From the NCBI GenBank assembly GCA_019637555.1, contig JAHBVK010000013.1, forward strand, positions 54,583 to 118,582: 64,000 nt of DNA. Reading direction: 5' to 3'. This stretch comes from Anaerolineae bacterium (GTDB lineage: Bacteria; Chloroflexota; Anaerolineae; Aggregatilineales; UBA2796). Each line of letters opens with the position of its first letter. Within the stretch, counting starts at the first letter, position 1. Shown here piece by piece: positions 36,969-44,662 of this stretch. The translations under genes were made by a program, and so were the position numbers. The notes under the pieces were generated by a model, which was not told the origin of the DNA, searched no databases, and saw nothing but the letters and a program-made list of their open reading frames with translations.

Positions 36969-37652
36969 TTAGAGGCTAAATGATACACCGTCGTTGAGCA
37001 CAGCACTTAGTTCAGCGCGTAAATCTAGTCCACGGCGGTACCAGATTGCGGACATACCAAGATAGTGGGCAGCAGCGACATTGTTGAGATTATCGTCGAT
37101 GAACACGGCATGAATTGGTTTGACGTTGAGCAAGCTGAGGATTGCATAGTAAGCACCCTCATCCGGTTTCATCACGCCCAGCTTTGCCGAGATCAACACG
37201 GCGTCGAATTCGTCGTAGATATTGAGATCGAAGCGTAAGGTCTTTTCCAACATGATTGTATCGTTGCTTAGCAAGCCGACCACGTAGCCGTCGTTGCGTA
37301 GTTCGCGGATCAAGGCGATTAGACTCTGATCTAGATGATCATCGCGAAAATAATCCGTGCGTAGACGCTGCACATCGGGCACCGCAAGTCTCAATTTGCT
37401 AGCAACGCCGTTCCAATAATCCTCGTAACTGATCTCCCCGCGCTGCGCTTTAGTCCACAACTCGCTTCTGTGGACGATGCGTTCCAATTCACCTTCCGCC
37501 AAGCCCAATCGCGCTTCCCACTCTTGTCGTCCGAGGGCAGGGATGGCGGTGCGCATCAAGACGCCACCGTAGTCGAAAATAATCGCCTTGATGGGTGGTC
37601 TTGTCGTTGCTGGCGGAGCAGAATCGGCATCTGGGTCAGTCATCGTCGTCAT
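36969..37652 (-). CDS. HAD-family phosphatase (YihX-like)
   Basis: 227 residues. Motif I is I-I-F-D-Y-G-G-V-L-M, motif II V-G-L-L-S-N-D-T, the Lys is in L-G-V-M-K-P-D-E-G, and motif IV is A-V-F-I-D-D-N-L-N-N. It resembles its downstream neighbour in architecture and length, suggesting an old duplication. Its first codons overlap the 3' end of the Fur-family gene by up to 17 bases. An ATG at 37643 is an alternative start. Confidence 0.82.
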   Translation of the reverse strand: MTTMTDPDADSAPPATTRPPIKAIIFDYGGVLMRTAIPALGRQEWEARLGLAEGELERIVHRSELWTKAQRGEISYEDYWNGVASKLRLAVPDVQRLRTDYFRDDHLDQSLIALIRELRNDGYVVGLLSNDTIMLEKTLRFDLNIYDEFDAVLISAKLGVMKPDEGAYYAILSLLNVKPIHAVFIDDNLNNVAAAHYLGMSAIWYRRGLDLRAELSAVLNDGVSFSL

Positions 37653-38115
37653 CCTGCGGAATAGTAGCTGCGCTCAATTCCATGGCTTGTGCGTTGCGGC
37701 AGTCACTGCATAGCCCATAAAGTTCCAGCAAATGTCCATCCACACGCACACCATATTTGTCTTGCATTGCACGGATTAGCGGTTCAAGGCGGCAATCCTC
37801 GAACTCAATCAACTTGTGACAGTTGGTGCAAATGATGTGGTGGTGGTGACCACCCGGCATCAGCATGTAATGCACCGTCGAACCACCTTGCACCGTCGTC
37901 CAAATAATGCCTAGCTTGATCATCAGGTCTAGCGTACGGAAAACACTAGCGCGTCCAATAGTGGTATCGCGCTCCTCAACTAACTTCAGTAGTTCACTAG
38001 AGGTGAGGTGTCCGCCGTGCTTTTCCAAAATTTCAAGGATCGTCAAGCGGGGAGTAGTTAGCTTATAACCCGCGTTACGCAACGCGCGAGTGCTAGGTGA
38101 GTCGAAGTCTATCAT
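37636..38115 (-). CDS. Fur-family metalloregulator
   Basis: 159 residues. An N-terminal winged HTH (Y-K-L-T-T-P-R-L-T-I-L-E-I-L, then T-I-G-R-A-S-V-F-R-T-L-D) is followed by the dimer/metal domain. This contains G-G-H-H-H-H-I-I-C and structural zinc cysteines C-T-N-C and C-S-D-C. An acidic D-D-D-D-D tail ends the chain. It represses metal-uptake or stress genes when metal is bound. The Zn, Fe or Mn type cannot be assigned. A palindrome sits just upstream of its own start, consistent with autoregulation. Confidence 0.9.
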   Translation of the reverse strand: MIDFDSPSTRALRNAGYKLTTPRLTILEILEKHGGHLTSSELLKLVEERDTTIGRASVFRTLDLMIKLGIIWTTVQGGSTVHYMLMPGGHHHHIICTNCHKLIEFEDCRLEPLIRAMQDKYGVRVDGHLLELYGLCSDCRNAQAMELSAATIPQDDDDD

Positions 38116-38129
38116 TACAATTCCACCGT

Positions 38130-38148
38130 TACAATTTATATGATTGTA
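38130..38148. promoter_or_regulatory. Probable Fur-family operator
   Basis: TACAAT-N7-ATTGTA, a 19-bp palindrome similar in shape to Fur/PerR boxes, centred about 24 bp upstream of the regulator's ATG. It fits autorepression. A weakly similar 19-mer (TAC...GTA ends) is at 13636-13654 upstream of the metal ABC operon. Confidence 0.5.
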
Positions 38149-38151
38149 CCA

Positions 38152-39132
38152 TTACTGTTCAAGGTAGGCGGCTCTCCCTGCTCCTGCCTGCTTGAACTCC
38201 AAAACTCCGGGAAACTGTGCTACATATTCGGCAACTTTCGAGGCTGCTCCCGGTGCGCAGATGCAGTGGATATTAGGTCCAGCGTCAATAGTGTAACACA
38301 CCGCGATCCCTTGCCGGCGCAAATCCCGTACCGCTTCCATTAATGCTAACGTAGTTGATTGCCAATAGAATAGCGATGGATTTCCCGTCATCATAACAGA
38401 ATGCATTACATTGGAGTCTAGTTCGACCACATCAGCGAATGTCTCAAAGTCACGGTTGAGGATAGCTTGCTTACAGCGTGCTAACCGTTCTGGAGCGGTG
38501 GCAACGCGCGCGGATTGTAAGGGGCTAGTTGCTGCGATACTATGTCCTTCGGTTGAACCAGTGCTCTTGTGTGCCTTACTGACAATGGCGACAATGTCAG
38601 TTAATTCCCAATAATCGACGGGTGCAAAGGTTTCGGCAAAACTCGCTTCATGAGTCTGGGCGGGGTACCACTCAACGAATCCGCCGGGGACACTGCGAGA
38701 GGCAGATCCCGATCCAAGCCGTGCATAGGCACTAAGCTGGGGTTCAGAAAGTTGTAATTTCAAGGCAGCGGCAGCAGCCAGAGACAGTGCAGCGAATGCC
38801 GATGCCGAGGAAGCGATCCCTGCGCCCGTGGGGAAATTGGAGTCGGAATTCACGCTAGCACGCATTGTCGTTCCGGCAAGCTGGCGCGCGTAATCCAGAT
38901 GGCGAGTGATGCGATCCAGCGCTGCGCCAGCATCGAGCTGTTTGCCACCAAGCAGCGCTGTATCGCTTGCCTGATCATCCCGAAATTCGACTGTAGTACG
39001 AGTCAGTAAACCGTCCAAATTCATTGAAATCGAGCCGCTAACGGGCAAGCGCAACTGATCATCGGTGTTGCCCCAATATTTAATGAAAGCGATGTTGGGA
39101 TGAGCGCAGGCGGTTGCCTTCCAGATCGTCAT
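38152..39132 (-). CDS. mvaD: Diphosphomevalonate (or phosphomevalonate) decarboxylase
   Basis: 326 residues, GHMP-kinase fold. N-I-A-F-I-K-Y-W-G-N near residue 13, L-P-V-S-G-S-I-S-M-N-L, the phosphate loop P-T-G-A-G-I-A-S-S-A-S-A-F-A-A-L, and G-S-G-S-A-S-R-S-V-P-G-G-F define the MvaD family. The catalytic Asp is probably in Y-T-I-D-A-G-P-N. It makes isopentenyl (di)phosphate in the mevalonate route. Some Chloroflexota (Roseiflexus) have a homologue that decarboxylates mevalonate 5-phosphate instead, so the true substrate is open. No other mevalonate gene is nearby. Confidence 0.9.
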   Translation of the reverse strand: MTIWKATACAHPNIAFIKYWGNTDDQLRLPVSGSISMNLDGLLTRTTVEFRDDQASDTALLGGKQLDAGAALDRITRHLDYARQLAGTTMRASVNSDSNFPTGAGIASSASAFAALSLAAAAALKLQLSEPQLSAYARLGSGSASRSVPGGFVEWYPAQTHEASFAETFAPVDYWELTDIVAIVSKAHKSTGSTEGHSIAATSPLQSARVATAPERLARCKQAILNRDFETFADVVELDSNVMHSVMMTGNPSLFYWQSTTLALMEAVRDLRRQGIAVCYTIDAGPNIHCICAPGAASKVAEYVAQFPGVLEFKQAGAGRAAYLEQ

Positions 39133-39288
39133 TGTGCGTAGTTTGCCCTTCTATATAGCTTGTAAAGCGGCAAGATTACCGCGTCGCTGTGGTAACTCCA
39201 AAAGTGCTCTAGTTAACTCAAATCACAAATGGCGTTAGCGGAATAGAGCTTGAAGCTGAGGATTTGAAGCACGCAGAACTTGATTGAG

Positions 39289-40017
39289 TTATTCTGAGGA
39301 TTCGCTTTCCATATAACTATGTTCAACGTCATCGACGTGGTGAGACATCAACATACGAGCGGCTTCTGGATTACGTTCCTTGATGGCGATGGCGATCAAC
39401 TTGTGGTAATGGGCAGCTTTTTCGATGGCGTCAGGAATATTTTTGGTCAAGCGGCGGCTGTCTACCAAACGTTCGCGGATCGCGGATAGGAACTGTGCGA
39501 TCACAGGATTATGTGCCGCCAAAAAGACGATTTCGTGGAAGCGGACATCAGGATCAATGTAGTCCTCGCCATAACGGTCAACTCGTTCCAGCTCTTCCGC
39601 TGCCGCCATGATCGCTTTGATTTCCTCTGGTGTGGCACGTTGTGCAGCTAATGCGGCGACCGCCGGTTCCAGTAAGCGCCTTGCTTCCTGCAAATGCCCG
39701 ATGGACTGGCGCTCGGCAAAATGTAGATTCACTAAAAGATCGTTGGGTGCGGTCACGGTATCAGCAACAAACGTGCCCTTGCCACGCCCTAAGGTTAGTA
39801 CGCCGAGCGTCTGCAGTACTCGGTACGCCTCCCGCACGGATGCCTGATTGACGGACAACTGCTCAGCAAGCGCGATCACCGTCGGCAGACGATCACCGGG
39901 TTTGAGTTGACCATCAGCAATCTGACGCTTCAAATACTCAATTACTGTCTCGTAGATCAAGAATTGTTTTTTGGCTCTGGCAGACATAACTTCGTGGGGA
40001 TACTCACTTATGACCAT
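39289..40017 (-). CDS. GntR-family regulator, FCD (FadR) type
   Basis: 242 residues. GntR winged HTH at about 20-85 (L-K-P-G-D-R-L-P-T-V-I-A-L-A-E-Q, then N-Q-A-S-V-R-E-A-Y-R-V-L). The helical FCD ligand domain follows (D-V-R-F-H-E-I-V-F-L-A-A-H-N-P, with metal-binding Asp/His residues, and final H-H-V-D-D-V-E-H-S). Members respond to carboxylic acids or sugar acids. The start is uncertain, since an ATG at 39987 is also possible. The target is unknown. Confidence 0.85.
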   Translation of the reverse strand: MVISEYPHEVMSARAKKQFLIYETVIEYLKRQIADGQLKPGDRLPTVIALAEQLSVNQASVREAYRVLQTLGVLTLGRGKGTFVADTVTAPNDLLVNLHFAERQSIGHLQEARRLLEPAVAALAAQRATPEEIKAIMAAAEELERVDRYGEDYIDPDVRFHEIVFLAAHNPVIAQFLSAIRERLVDSRRLTKNIPDAIEKAAHYHKLIAIAIKERNPEAARMLMSHHVDDVEHSYMESESSE

Positions 40018-40413
40018 ACAATCAATGGAATTAGCGCAGACGTCGTAGCTAGTTATCTCAAGCTTTGCGGCGCGATGATTGTATCAACCCAATTTTGCCT
40101 GTCAAACCTTCAGAGCCATCCCCCATTCCATATTGTCTATCACGCGAGCAGCAAAACTTCTCAGTATGACGAAATCTGTCTTAAGGTAGATCGACTATCA
40201 TATTAACACAATCAACTTAAAAGTTAATCTAATCATTTGGAGGTTGTGCTTCAACTACTAATGCTCATAGTTCCCTATGAATCTAATTAATAGAGCTGGT
40301 GCGATCTCGCAAGCGAGACAAAGTCACAATAGTTCGTACAATCGAGTCCGAAATTACAAAGGCAAAACAATACGATAGTTACGTGAAAAGCAAAGACTGA
40401 AGAAGAACTGCGT
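40018..40413. other. 396-bp non-coding region
   Basis: No gene was found between the GntR regulator and the EEP nuclease genes. An inverted word ATACAATCA (40016-40024) / TGATTGTAT (40076-40084) flanks the GntR start region and could be its operator. The rest is A+T-richer than its surroundings and shows no clear RNA structure. Confidence 0.35.
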
Positions 40414-41214
40414 TCACCAGGTTTGTCGCAATTCAACCCCTATATGATCAGAGAGATAAGCCGTTCGACCATCGGACAGCGTATATTTCTGTTCAAAGCA
40501 TAGGTCGCTCTGCACAGATAATTCCAACCCGGATGGCGCACGATACAGATTAAAGTCAATAGCGGCAAGATAACGCGAAGGCATTCCGGGCATTAGTCGG
40601 AAAGTTGGTCTTTGGTCGCCCGCAAGAGGGTCGATCAGCCCGCTACGTTCCAAAAACTGATCCGAGAGCCAACTTCCGCGCGGAATATTGAAATCACCCA
40701 TCACCAGCACCAAGGTATCGGCGGATTGTGTGCTGACTAAATCCGCTAATTGCTGCAACTGTTCCCATTCGTGTAGGGCGAAACGATTCCGGGGCGACCA
40801 ATCGCCGCTGTAATTAGCAGTGAGATGTGTATTTAAGATGGTAACTGGAAATGCACCATACTGTAGGTGGGTGAAAAGCACGCCTTTATGTAGAATCCAA
40901 TCTGCAAGAGCAGGAGTGTACCATAAGCCGCGCTCCCTATAGAGGACGAAGCGCGATTCGCTGATGGGATGCCTACTGAGTGTTAATAATCCGCCTTTAG
41001 GTGCATGTAGAAACGGTGCAAAGGCGTGATGTGGATATTGCTCGGCACAAAGGCGAACTAACAGCCTGCGGTAGGGATGCGCCTGCACTTCCTGCAAACA
41101 AATCACATCAGCATCTAGCCGACACAACGTATCTCCTAACGCCCGTAAACGGCGGTAGGTGGAGGGCATCGGAACGCCGAAGCAATTTAGTGTTAGTGAG
41201 GTGAAAGTTGGCAT
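40414..41214 (-). CDS. Endonuclease/exonuclease/phosphatase-family protein
   Basis: 266 residues. EEP fold: L-N-C-F-G-V at the start, V-I-C-L-Q-E-V-Q with the metal-binding Glu, L-N-T-H-L-T-A-N-Y-S, L-V-M-G-D-F-N-I-P with Asp/Asn, and Y-L-S-D-H-I-G-V with the final Asp-His. It is a Mg2+-dependent phosphodiesterase. Sphingomyelinase-like, DNase-I-like or nucleotide substrates cannot be separated by sequence. No signal peptide is visible. Confidence 0.85.
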   Translation of the reverse strand: MPTFTSLTLNCFGVPMPSTYRRLRALGDTLCRLDADVICLQEVQAHPYRRLLVRLCAEQYPHHAFAPFLHAPKGGLLTLSRHPISESRFVLYRERGLWYTPALADWILHKGVLFTHLQYGAFPVTILNTHLTANYSGDWSPRNRFALHEWEQLQQLADLVSTQSADTLVLVMGDFNIPRGSWLSDQFLERSGLIDPLAGDQRPTFRLMPGMPSRYLAAIDFNLYRAPSGLELSVQSDLCFEQKYTLSDGRTAYLSDHIGVELRQTW

Positions 41215-41269
41215 TTGTTGTGTTTAGCACAATTGGGGAATTTAGGCGAATGATGAGGAGTAAGCTGTT

Positions 41270-41980
41270 TTGAAGTCGTCTGATTTACTACGTTATGGAT
41301 TGTGGTTGGCTGTAGCAGAAACAGCATGGGAAAATCGTCGTGAGTATCGTATGATAACGACTTGGCTGCCGCATTTAGTCGCCAACACGGCATCATTATT
41401 ACTGCCTGATGCCTTACGGCGGCTATTCCCTGCTAAACAATCTAGCAATACGGCTCCACCTGCGCACTCAGAATTGGAAATCATCGAACGAACTACACAA
41501 GCGTCTATAAGCGAAAATCCACACTACGCTGGCTATGTGACACCGTTAGCACTCGGCTACATTTTGTCTCATCCACGATTCAATATCTATAAGGGTGAAT
41601 GGGCAGAGAAGCGATTCGCTGGCTTGGGACTAGATGCGCTGCCGCATGGCGCTACTGCCTTCGGACTAGTTTCGCTCGTTTGCGAGACCGCTGAGAATGC
41701 TGCCGAGATTTTCCCTCGTAGCAATCCGCTGTTTCCGCTGGTACGATGGGCATCGCAGCATTCGACAGTGTTCTCAGGTCTAATCCTCGCTGTCGCCACA
41801 TTGATCTGGGAAAGTGGTGAGTATCGCATCCATCAACAAGAACTCAGACTGCGCGATGGCGATATTACCAAGATCAATATGCAGTGGAGTCTGGATGATA
41901 CAGTACGCGACTGCATCGCCAACTTCCTAGGCTGGGCAGCCGCATGCACTTTTCGTGCTTTGACCAAAAACGAAAAGTAG
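41270..41980 (+). CDS. Protein of unknown function with probable membrane segments
   Basis: 236 residues from a TTG 9 bases after GAGGAG, a good ribosome site. Moderately hydrophobic stretches (A-L-G-Y-I-L, H-G-A-T-A-F-G-L-V-S-L-V and V-F-S-G-L-I-L-A-V-A-T-L-I-W) suggest up to three membrane segments. Two similar pieces, W-E-N-R-R-E-Y-R near the start and W-E-S-G-E-Y-R-I-H near the end, hint at an internal repeat. No family was recognised. It is upstream of the oxidase gene by 35 bases. Confidence 0.6.
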   Translation: MKSSDLLRYGLWLAVAETAWENRREYRMITTWLPHLVANTASLLLPDALRRLFPAKQSSNTAPPAHSELEIIERTTQASISENPHYAGYVTPLALGYILSHPRFNIYKGEWAEKRFAGLGLDALPHGATAFGLVSLVCETAENAAEIFPRSNPLFPLVRWASQHSTVFSGLILAVATLIWESGEYRIHQQELRLRDGDITKINMQWSLDDTVRDCIANFLGWAAACTFRALTKNEK

Positions 41981-42015
41981 GGTTTCAGCGTTATACAACA
42001 ACTTAGGAAACGACT

Positions 42016-43203
42016 ATGGATCACTCTGGCTTTGATGTTCTGATAGTGGGCGCAGGAATTTTCGGTACATCAGCGGCGCTTGAACTGAGGCAGCGCGGGT
42101 TCAAGATCGGTGTCATCGATCCCGGTCCGTTGCCACATCCGCTAGCGGAATCGACAGATATAAACAAAGTGATCCGCTTGGAATACGGCTCTGATGAGCA
42201 GTACATGGCAATGGCAGAAGCATCGCTCACAGGCTGGCGACAGTGGAATGCGGCATGGGATGAACCGCTGTTCCATGAAGATGGCGTCACGATGGTCACG
42301 CATCAACCAATGACTCCCGGTGGATTCGAGTATGAGAGTTACCAGTTGGCGCTCAAGCGCGGACATCAACTGGAACGGCTAAACGCGGATGAACTATCGC
42401 GGCGTTTTCCGGCATGGAAAGCTGGTACTTACGTTGATGGTTTCTATGATCGGGAAGGCGGCTACGCGGAAAGTGGGCGCACGGTGGAGAAATTGATTGC
42501 GCTGGGTAAGCAGCAGAACATCAACTATCACGAGCATCAGACAGCCGCGAAGTTTATTGAGGAGAGTCGGCGTGTCGTTGGTGTAGAGACGCGCGAAGGA
42601 GATCGCTTCTATGCTGATGTGGTGCTGCTCTGCACGGGAACCTGGGCAACGATCCTTTTGCCCGAACTGAGCGCCGTTATGAAATCCACAGGTCAACCTG
42701 TGTTTCATCTGCGACCTGCACAACCAGAGCTATTTCAGCCGCCGCAGTTTAGCACTTTCACCGCTGATGTCTCGGCTACTGGCTGGTACGGATTTCCGCT
42801 GCATCCGCATGCCGGGGTTTTCAAGATCGCTAATCACGGAATCGGGCAGCGTCTACATCCGGAGAAAGATGAGCGTATTGTCAAACCAGAAGATGAACAG
42901 AAACTACGGGCGATGCTTGCCGACACTTTTCCCTCATTAGTCGATGCACCGATTGTGTACACTCGTGTGTGTGTTTACGGCGATACGCTGGATGAACATT
43001 TCTGGATCGATCATCATCCTGAACGCAGCGGATTAGTCGTGGCGACGGGTGGCAGTGGTCATGCATTCAAGTTCGCGCCAGTGTTGGGATCATTGATTGC
43101 AGATGCAGTTGAGGGTAAAGCGAATGAATGGCTGGCGAAATTCCGCTGGCGTACGCTGGGGGTTAGCGCTGCTGGTGAGGAAGCCTCGCGGCATCACGGC
43201 TGA
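42016..43203 (+). CDS. FAD-dependent oxidoreductase, DAO/monomeric sarcosine oxidase type
   Basis: 395 residues. N-terminal FAD Rossmann motif V-L-I-V-G-A-G-I-F-G-T-S-A-A-L-E-L. The S-T-D-I-N-K-V-I-R-L-E-Y-G segment is typical of sarcosine/N-methyl-amino-acid oxidases. The C-terminal FAD site has G-S-G-H-A-F-K-F-A-P-V-L-G, including a Lys in the region near flavin. Covalent flavin attachment (a Cys in MSOX) is not evident here. It oxidises a secondary or primary amine of an amino acid and makes H2O2. The substrate is not known. Confidence 0.85.
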   Translation: MDHSGFDVLIVGAGIFGTSAALELRQRGFKIGVIDPGPLPHPLAESTDINKVIRLEYGSDEQYMAMAEASLTGWRQWNAAWDEPLFHEDGVTMVTHQPMTPGGFEYESYQLALKRGHQLERLNADELSRRFPAWKAGTYVDGFYDREGGYAESGRTVEKLIALGKQQNINYHEHQTAAKFIEESRRVVGVETREGDRFYADVVLLCTGTWATILLPELSAVMKSTGQPVFHLRPAQPELFQPPQFSTFTADVSATGWYGFPLHPHAGVFKIANHGIGQRLHPEKDERIVKPEDEQKLRAMLADTFPSLVDAPIVYTRVCVYGDTLDEHFWIDHHPERSGLVVATGGSGHAFKFAPVLGSLIADAVEGKANEWLAKFRWRTLGVSAAGEEASRHHG

Positions 43204-43481
43204 TCTAAGGCAAAATGCACTCTACAAAGCGTCACAAACAAGCTCAAACGATTGTGGAAAAGGTTGACGCCATCATATAGCCCACGAGGTTGGTATTTTG
43301 ATCACCCAAAGCGTGTCGGTATACAGGGAAGGGTTCTCTATCTCCTACGCCGGCGGGTTTCTCACCACAAAATGCTGTTAATGAATGGCTCGTAAGTGAC
43401 ATGCTACAGCACCTAACTTCAGAACCTGAGGGCTGTACCCGTTAGGCACAACCCCTTTCTTCAGCAGTTTGTTTGCCTCAC
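43204..43481 (-). pseudogene. Possible remnant of a transposon end (TnpB-like 3' end)
   Basis: 278 bases between convergent genes. On the minus strand, about 33 codons near 43480-43380 read as protein (including K-K-G-V-V-P-N-G-Y-S-P-Q-V-L-K-L) and stop in TAA. A GGTGAGAAACCCGCC block follows, like the scaffold RNA found at the right end of IS200/IS605-type tnpB genes. No complete gene or terminal repeats are left. The call rests on pattern memory only. Confidence 0.3.
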
Positions 43482-44618
43482 TTATGGTAGATCAATATTG
43501 ATCGAGCCATCCTTTATCCCATCGCTTGCCATCTGAATCTGAGCTTTGAGATCGGTAGGGATTCTGCTGTCCCAATCATGGAAGGATGCTAAGCCGACGC
43601 CGCCATTTTGGAGAGTGGCAGTGTTGATGCCGGCTTGGATCGAAGCATCAGCAACGGTCTTCAGGTAATTATAGACAGCGACATCTATCTTTTTCTGCGT
43701 GGAGGAGAGTAGTACATCCTTCATTTCGGGATAGGTATTGTACTGGTCAACATCGTAGCCGATTGCCATGACGTTGCTTTGCTTAGCAGCCAGCAGCACA
43801 CCGTCGGCGGCAACTCCGAAGACTACATCACAGCCTTCTCCGATCAGGTGCAGTGCAGTTTCCATTCCCTCGGTGGAGTCAGTGAAGGTAGGAATGTTGG
43901 TATCTGTAGTCTGAATATTGATGTAGTTGTTCATACCCTTGATATTTTCGCCAGCTTCCCAGACAGCTCCCGCACGAAAGTTCTGAATGTAACGATCACT
44001 TCGAGGGGTCTTCAAACTGGAAACAGAGCAGACGAATCCCGATTTCGACATGCCGCCCGCCAATACGCCTGCTAAGAAACCAAGTTGTTCTTCCGCAAAC
44101 ATCAAACTGGTGACGTTAGCCAGACCGCCATCGGCGTAACAATCGTTGACAGTAGCGTCACAAGATGGGGATCCGTTGGTAGGGACATACTCCTTGTCGA
44201 TGATGGCAAATTTGATATTGGGATATTGTTTAGCTTTTAACGCTGTTGCATCACCCATCGAGGAACCGACGGTAATGATCACGTTGTAGTTGTCGCTTGC
44301 CAACGCGTCAATATTCGTCTCATAGTCGGTGGACTGATTGGATTCGATGAATTTCGCCTCGAAACCAATTTCCGCGGAAGCTCTCTGTATACCTTCCCAG
44401 GCTAACTGGTTGAACGCCTGATCATTCACGCCACCAATATCGGTGACCAGACCGACCTTCATCCACGAGTCGATCTGAGCAGGGGCAATTGTTGGTAGAA
44501 TCGCTGCATTGATTGGTGCTGCGGCTACAGTTGTTGGCGTAGCGGCAGGTCCGCAGGCGGCGAGCAGCATAGTGGCAGTTAATACAATGTACAGTACAAA
44601 ACAACGCTTCTTTGACAT
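43482..44618 (-). CDS. BMP-family substrate-binding lipoprotein
   Basis: 378 residues. The ATG at 44618 has GAGGG 8 bases upstream, and the frame continuing to 44786 is spurious. It is a lipoprotein: lipobox L-L-A-A-C with the lipidated Cys at 22. The mature part has G-L-V-T-D-I-G-G-V-N-D-Q-A-F-N-Q-L-A-W-E-G, the entry signature of the BMP (basic membrane protein/PnrA) family, and V-F-G-V-A-A-D-G-V-L-L-A. Members bind nucleosides or purines for an RbsC-like ABC importer, which is absent nearby. It lies 44 bases after the exporter permease and may be co-transcribed. Confidence 0.88.
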   Translation of the reverse strand: MSKKRCFVLYIVLTATMLLAACGPAATPTTVAAAPINAAILPTIAPAQIDSWMKVGLVTDIGGVNDQAFNQLAWEGIQRASAEIGFEAKFIESNQSTDYETNIDALASDNYNVIITVGSSMGDATALKAKQYPNIKFAIIDKEYVPTNGSPSCDATVNDCYADGGLANVTSLMFAEEQLGFLAGVLAGGMSKSGFVCSVSSLKTPRSDRYIQNFRAGAVWEAGENIKGMNNYINIQTTDTNIPTFTDSTEGMETALHLIGEGCDVVFGVAADGVLLAAKQSNVMAIGYDVDQYNTYPEMKDVLLSSTQKKIDVAVYNYLKTVADASIQAGINTATLQNGGVGLASFHDWDSRIPTDLKAQIQMASDGIKDGSINIDLP

Positions 44619-44662
44619 TCTGATTCCCTCTTTCAACTTACGGTAAAACACTGAGTAGGAGA

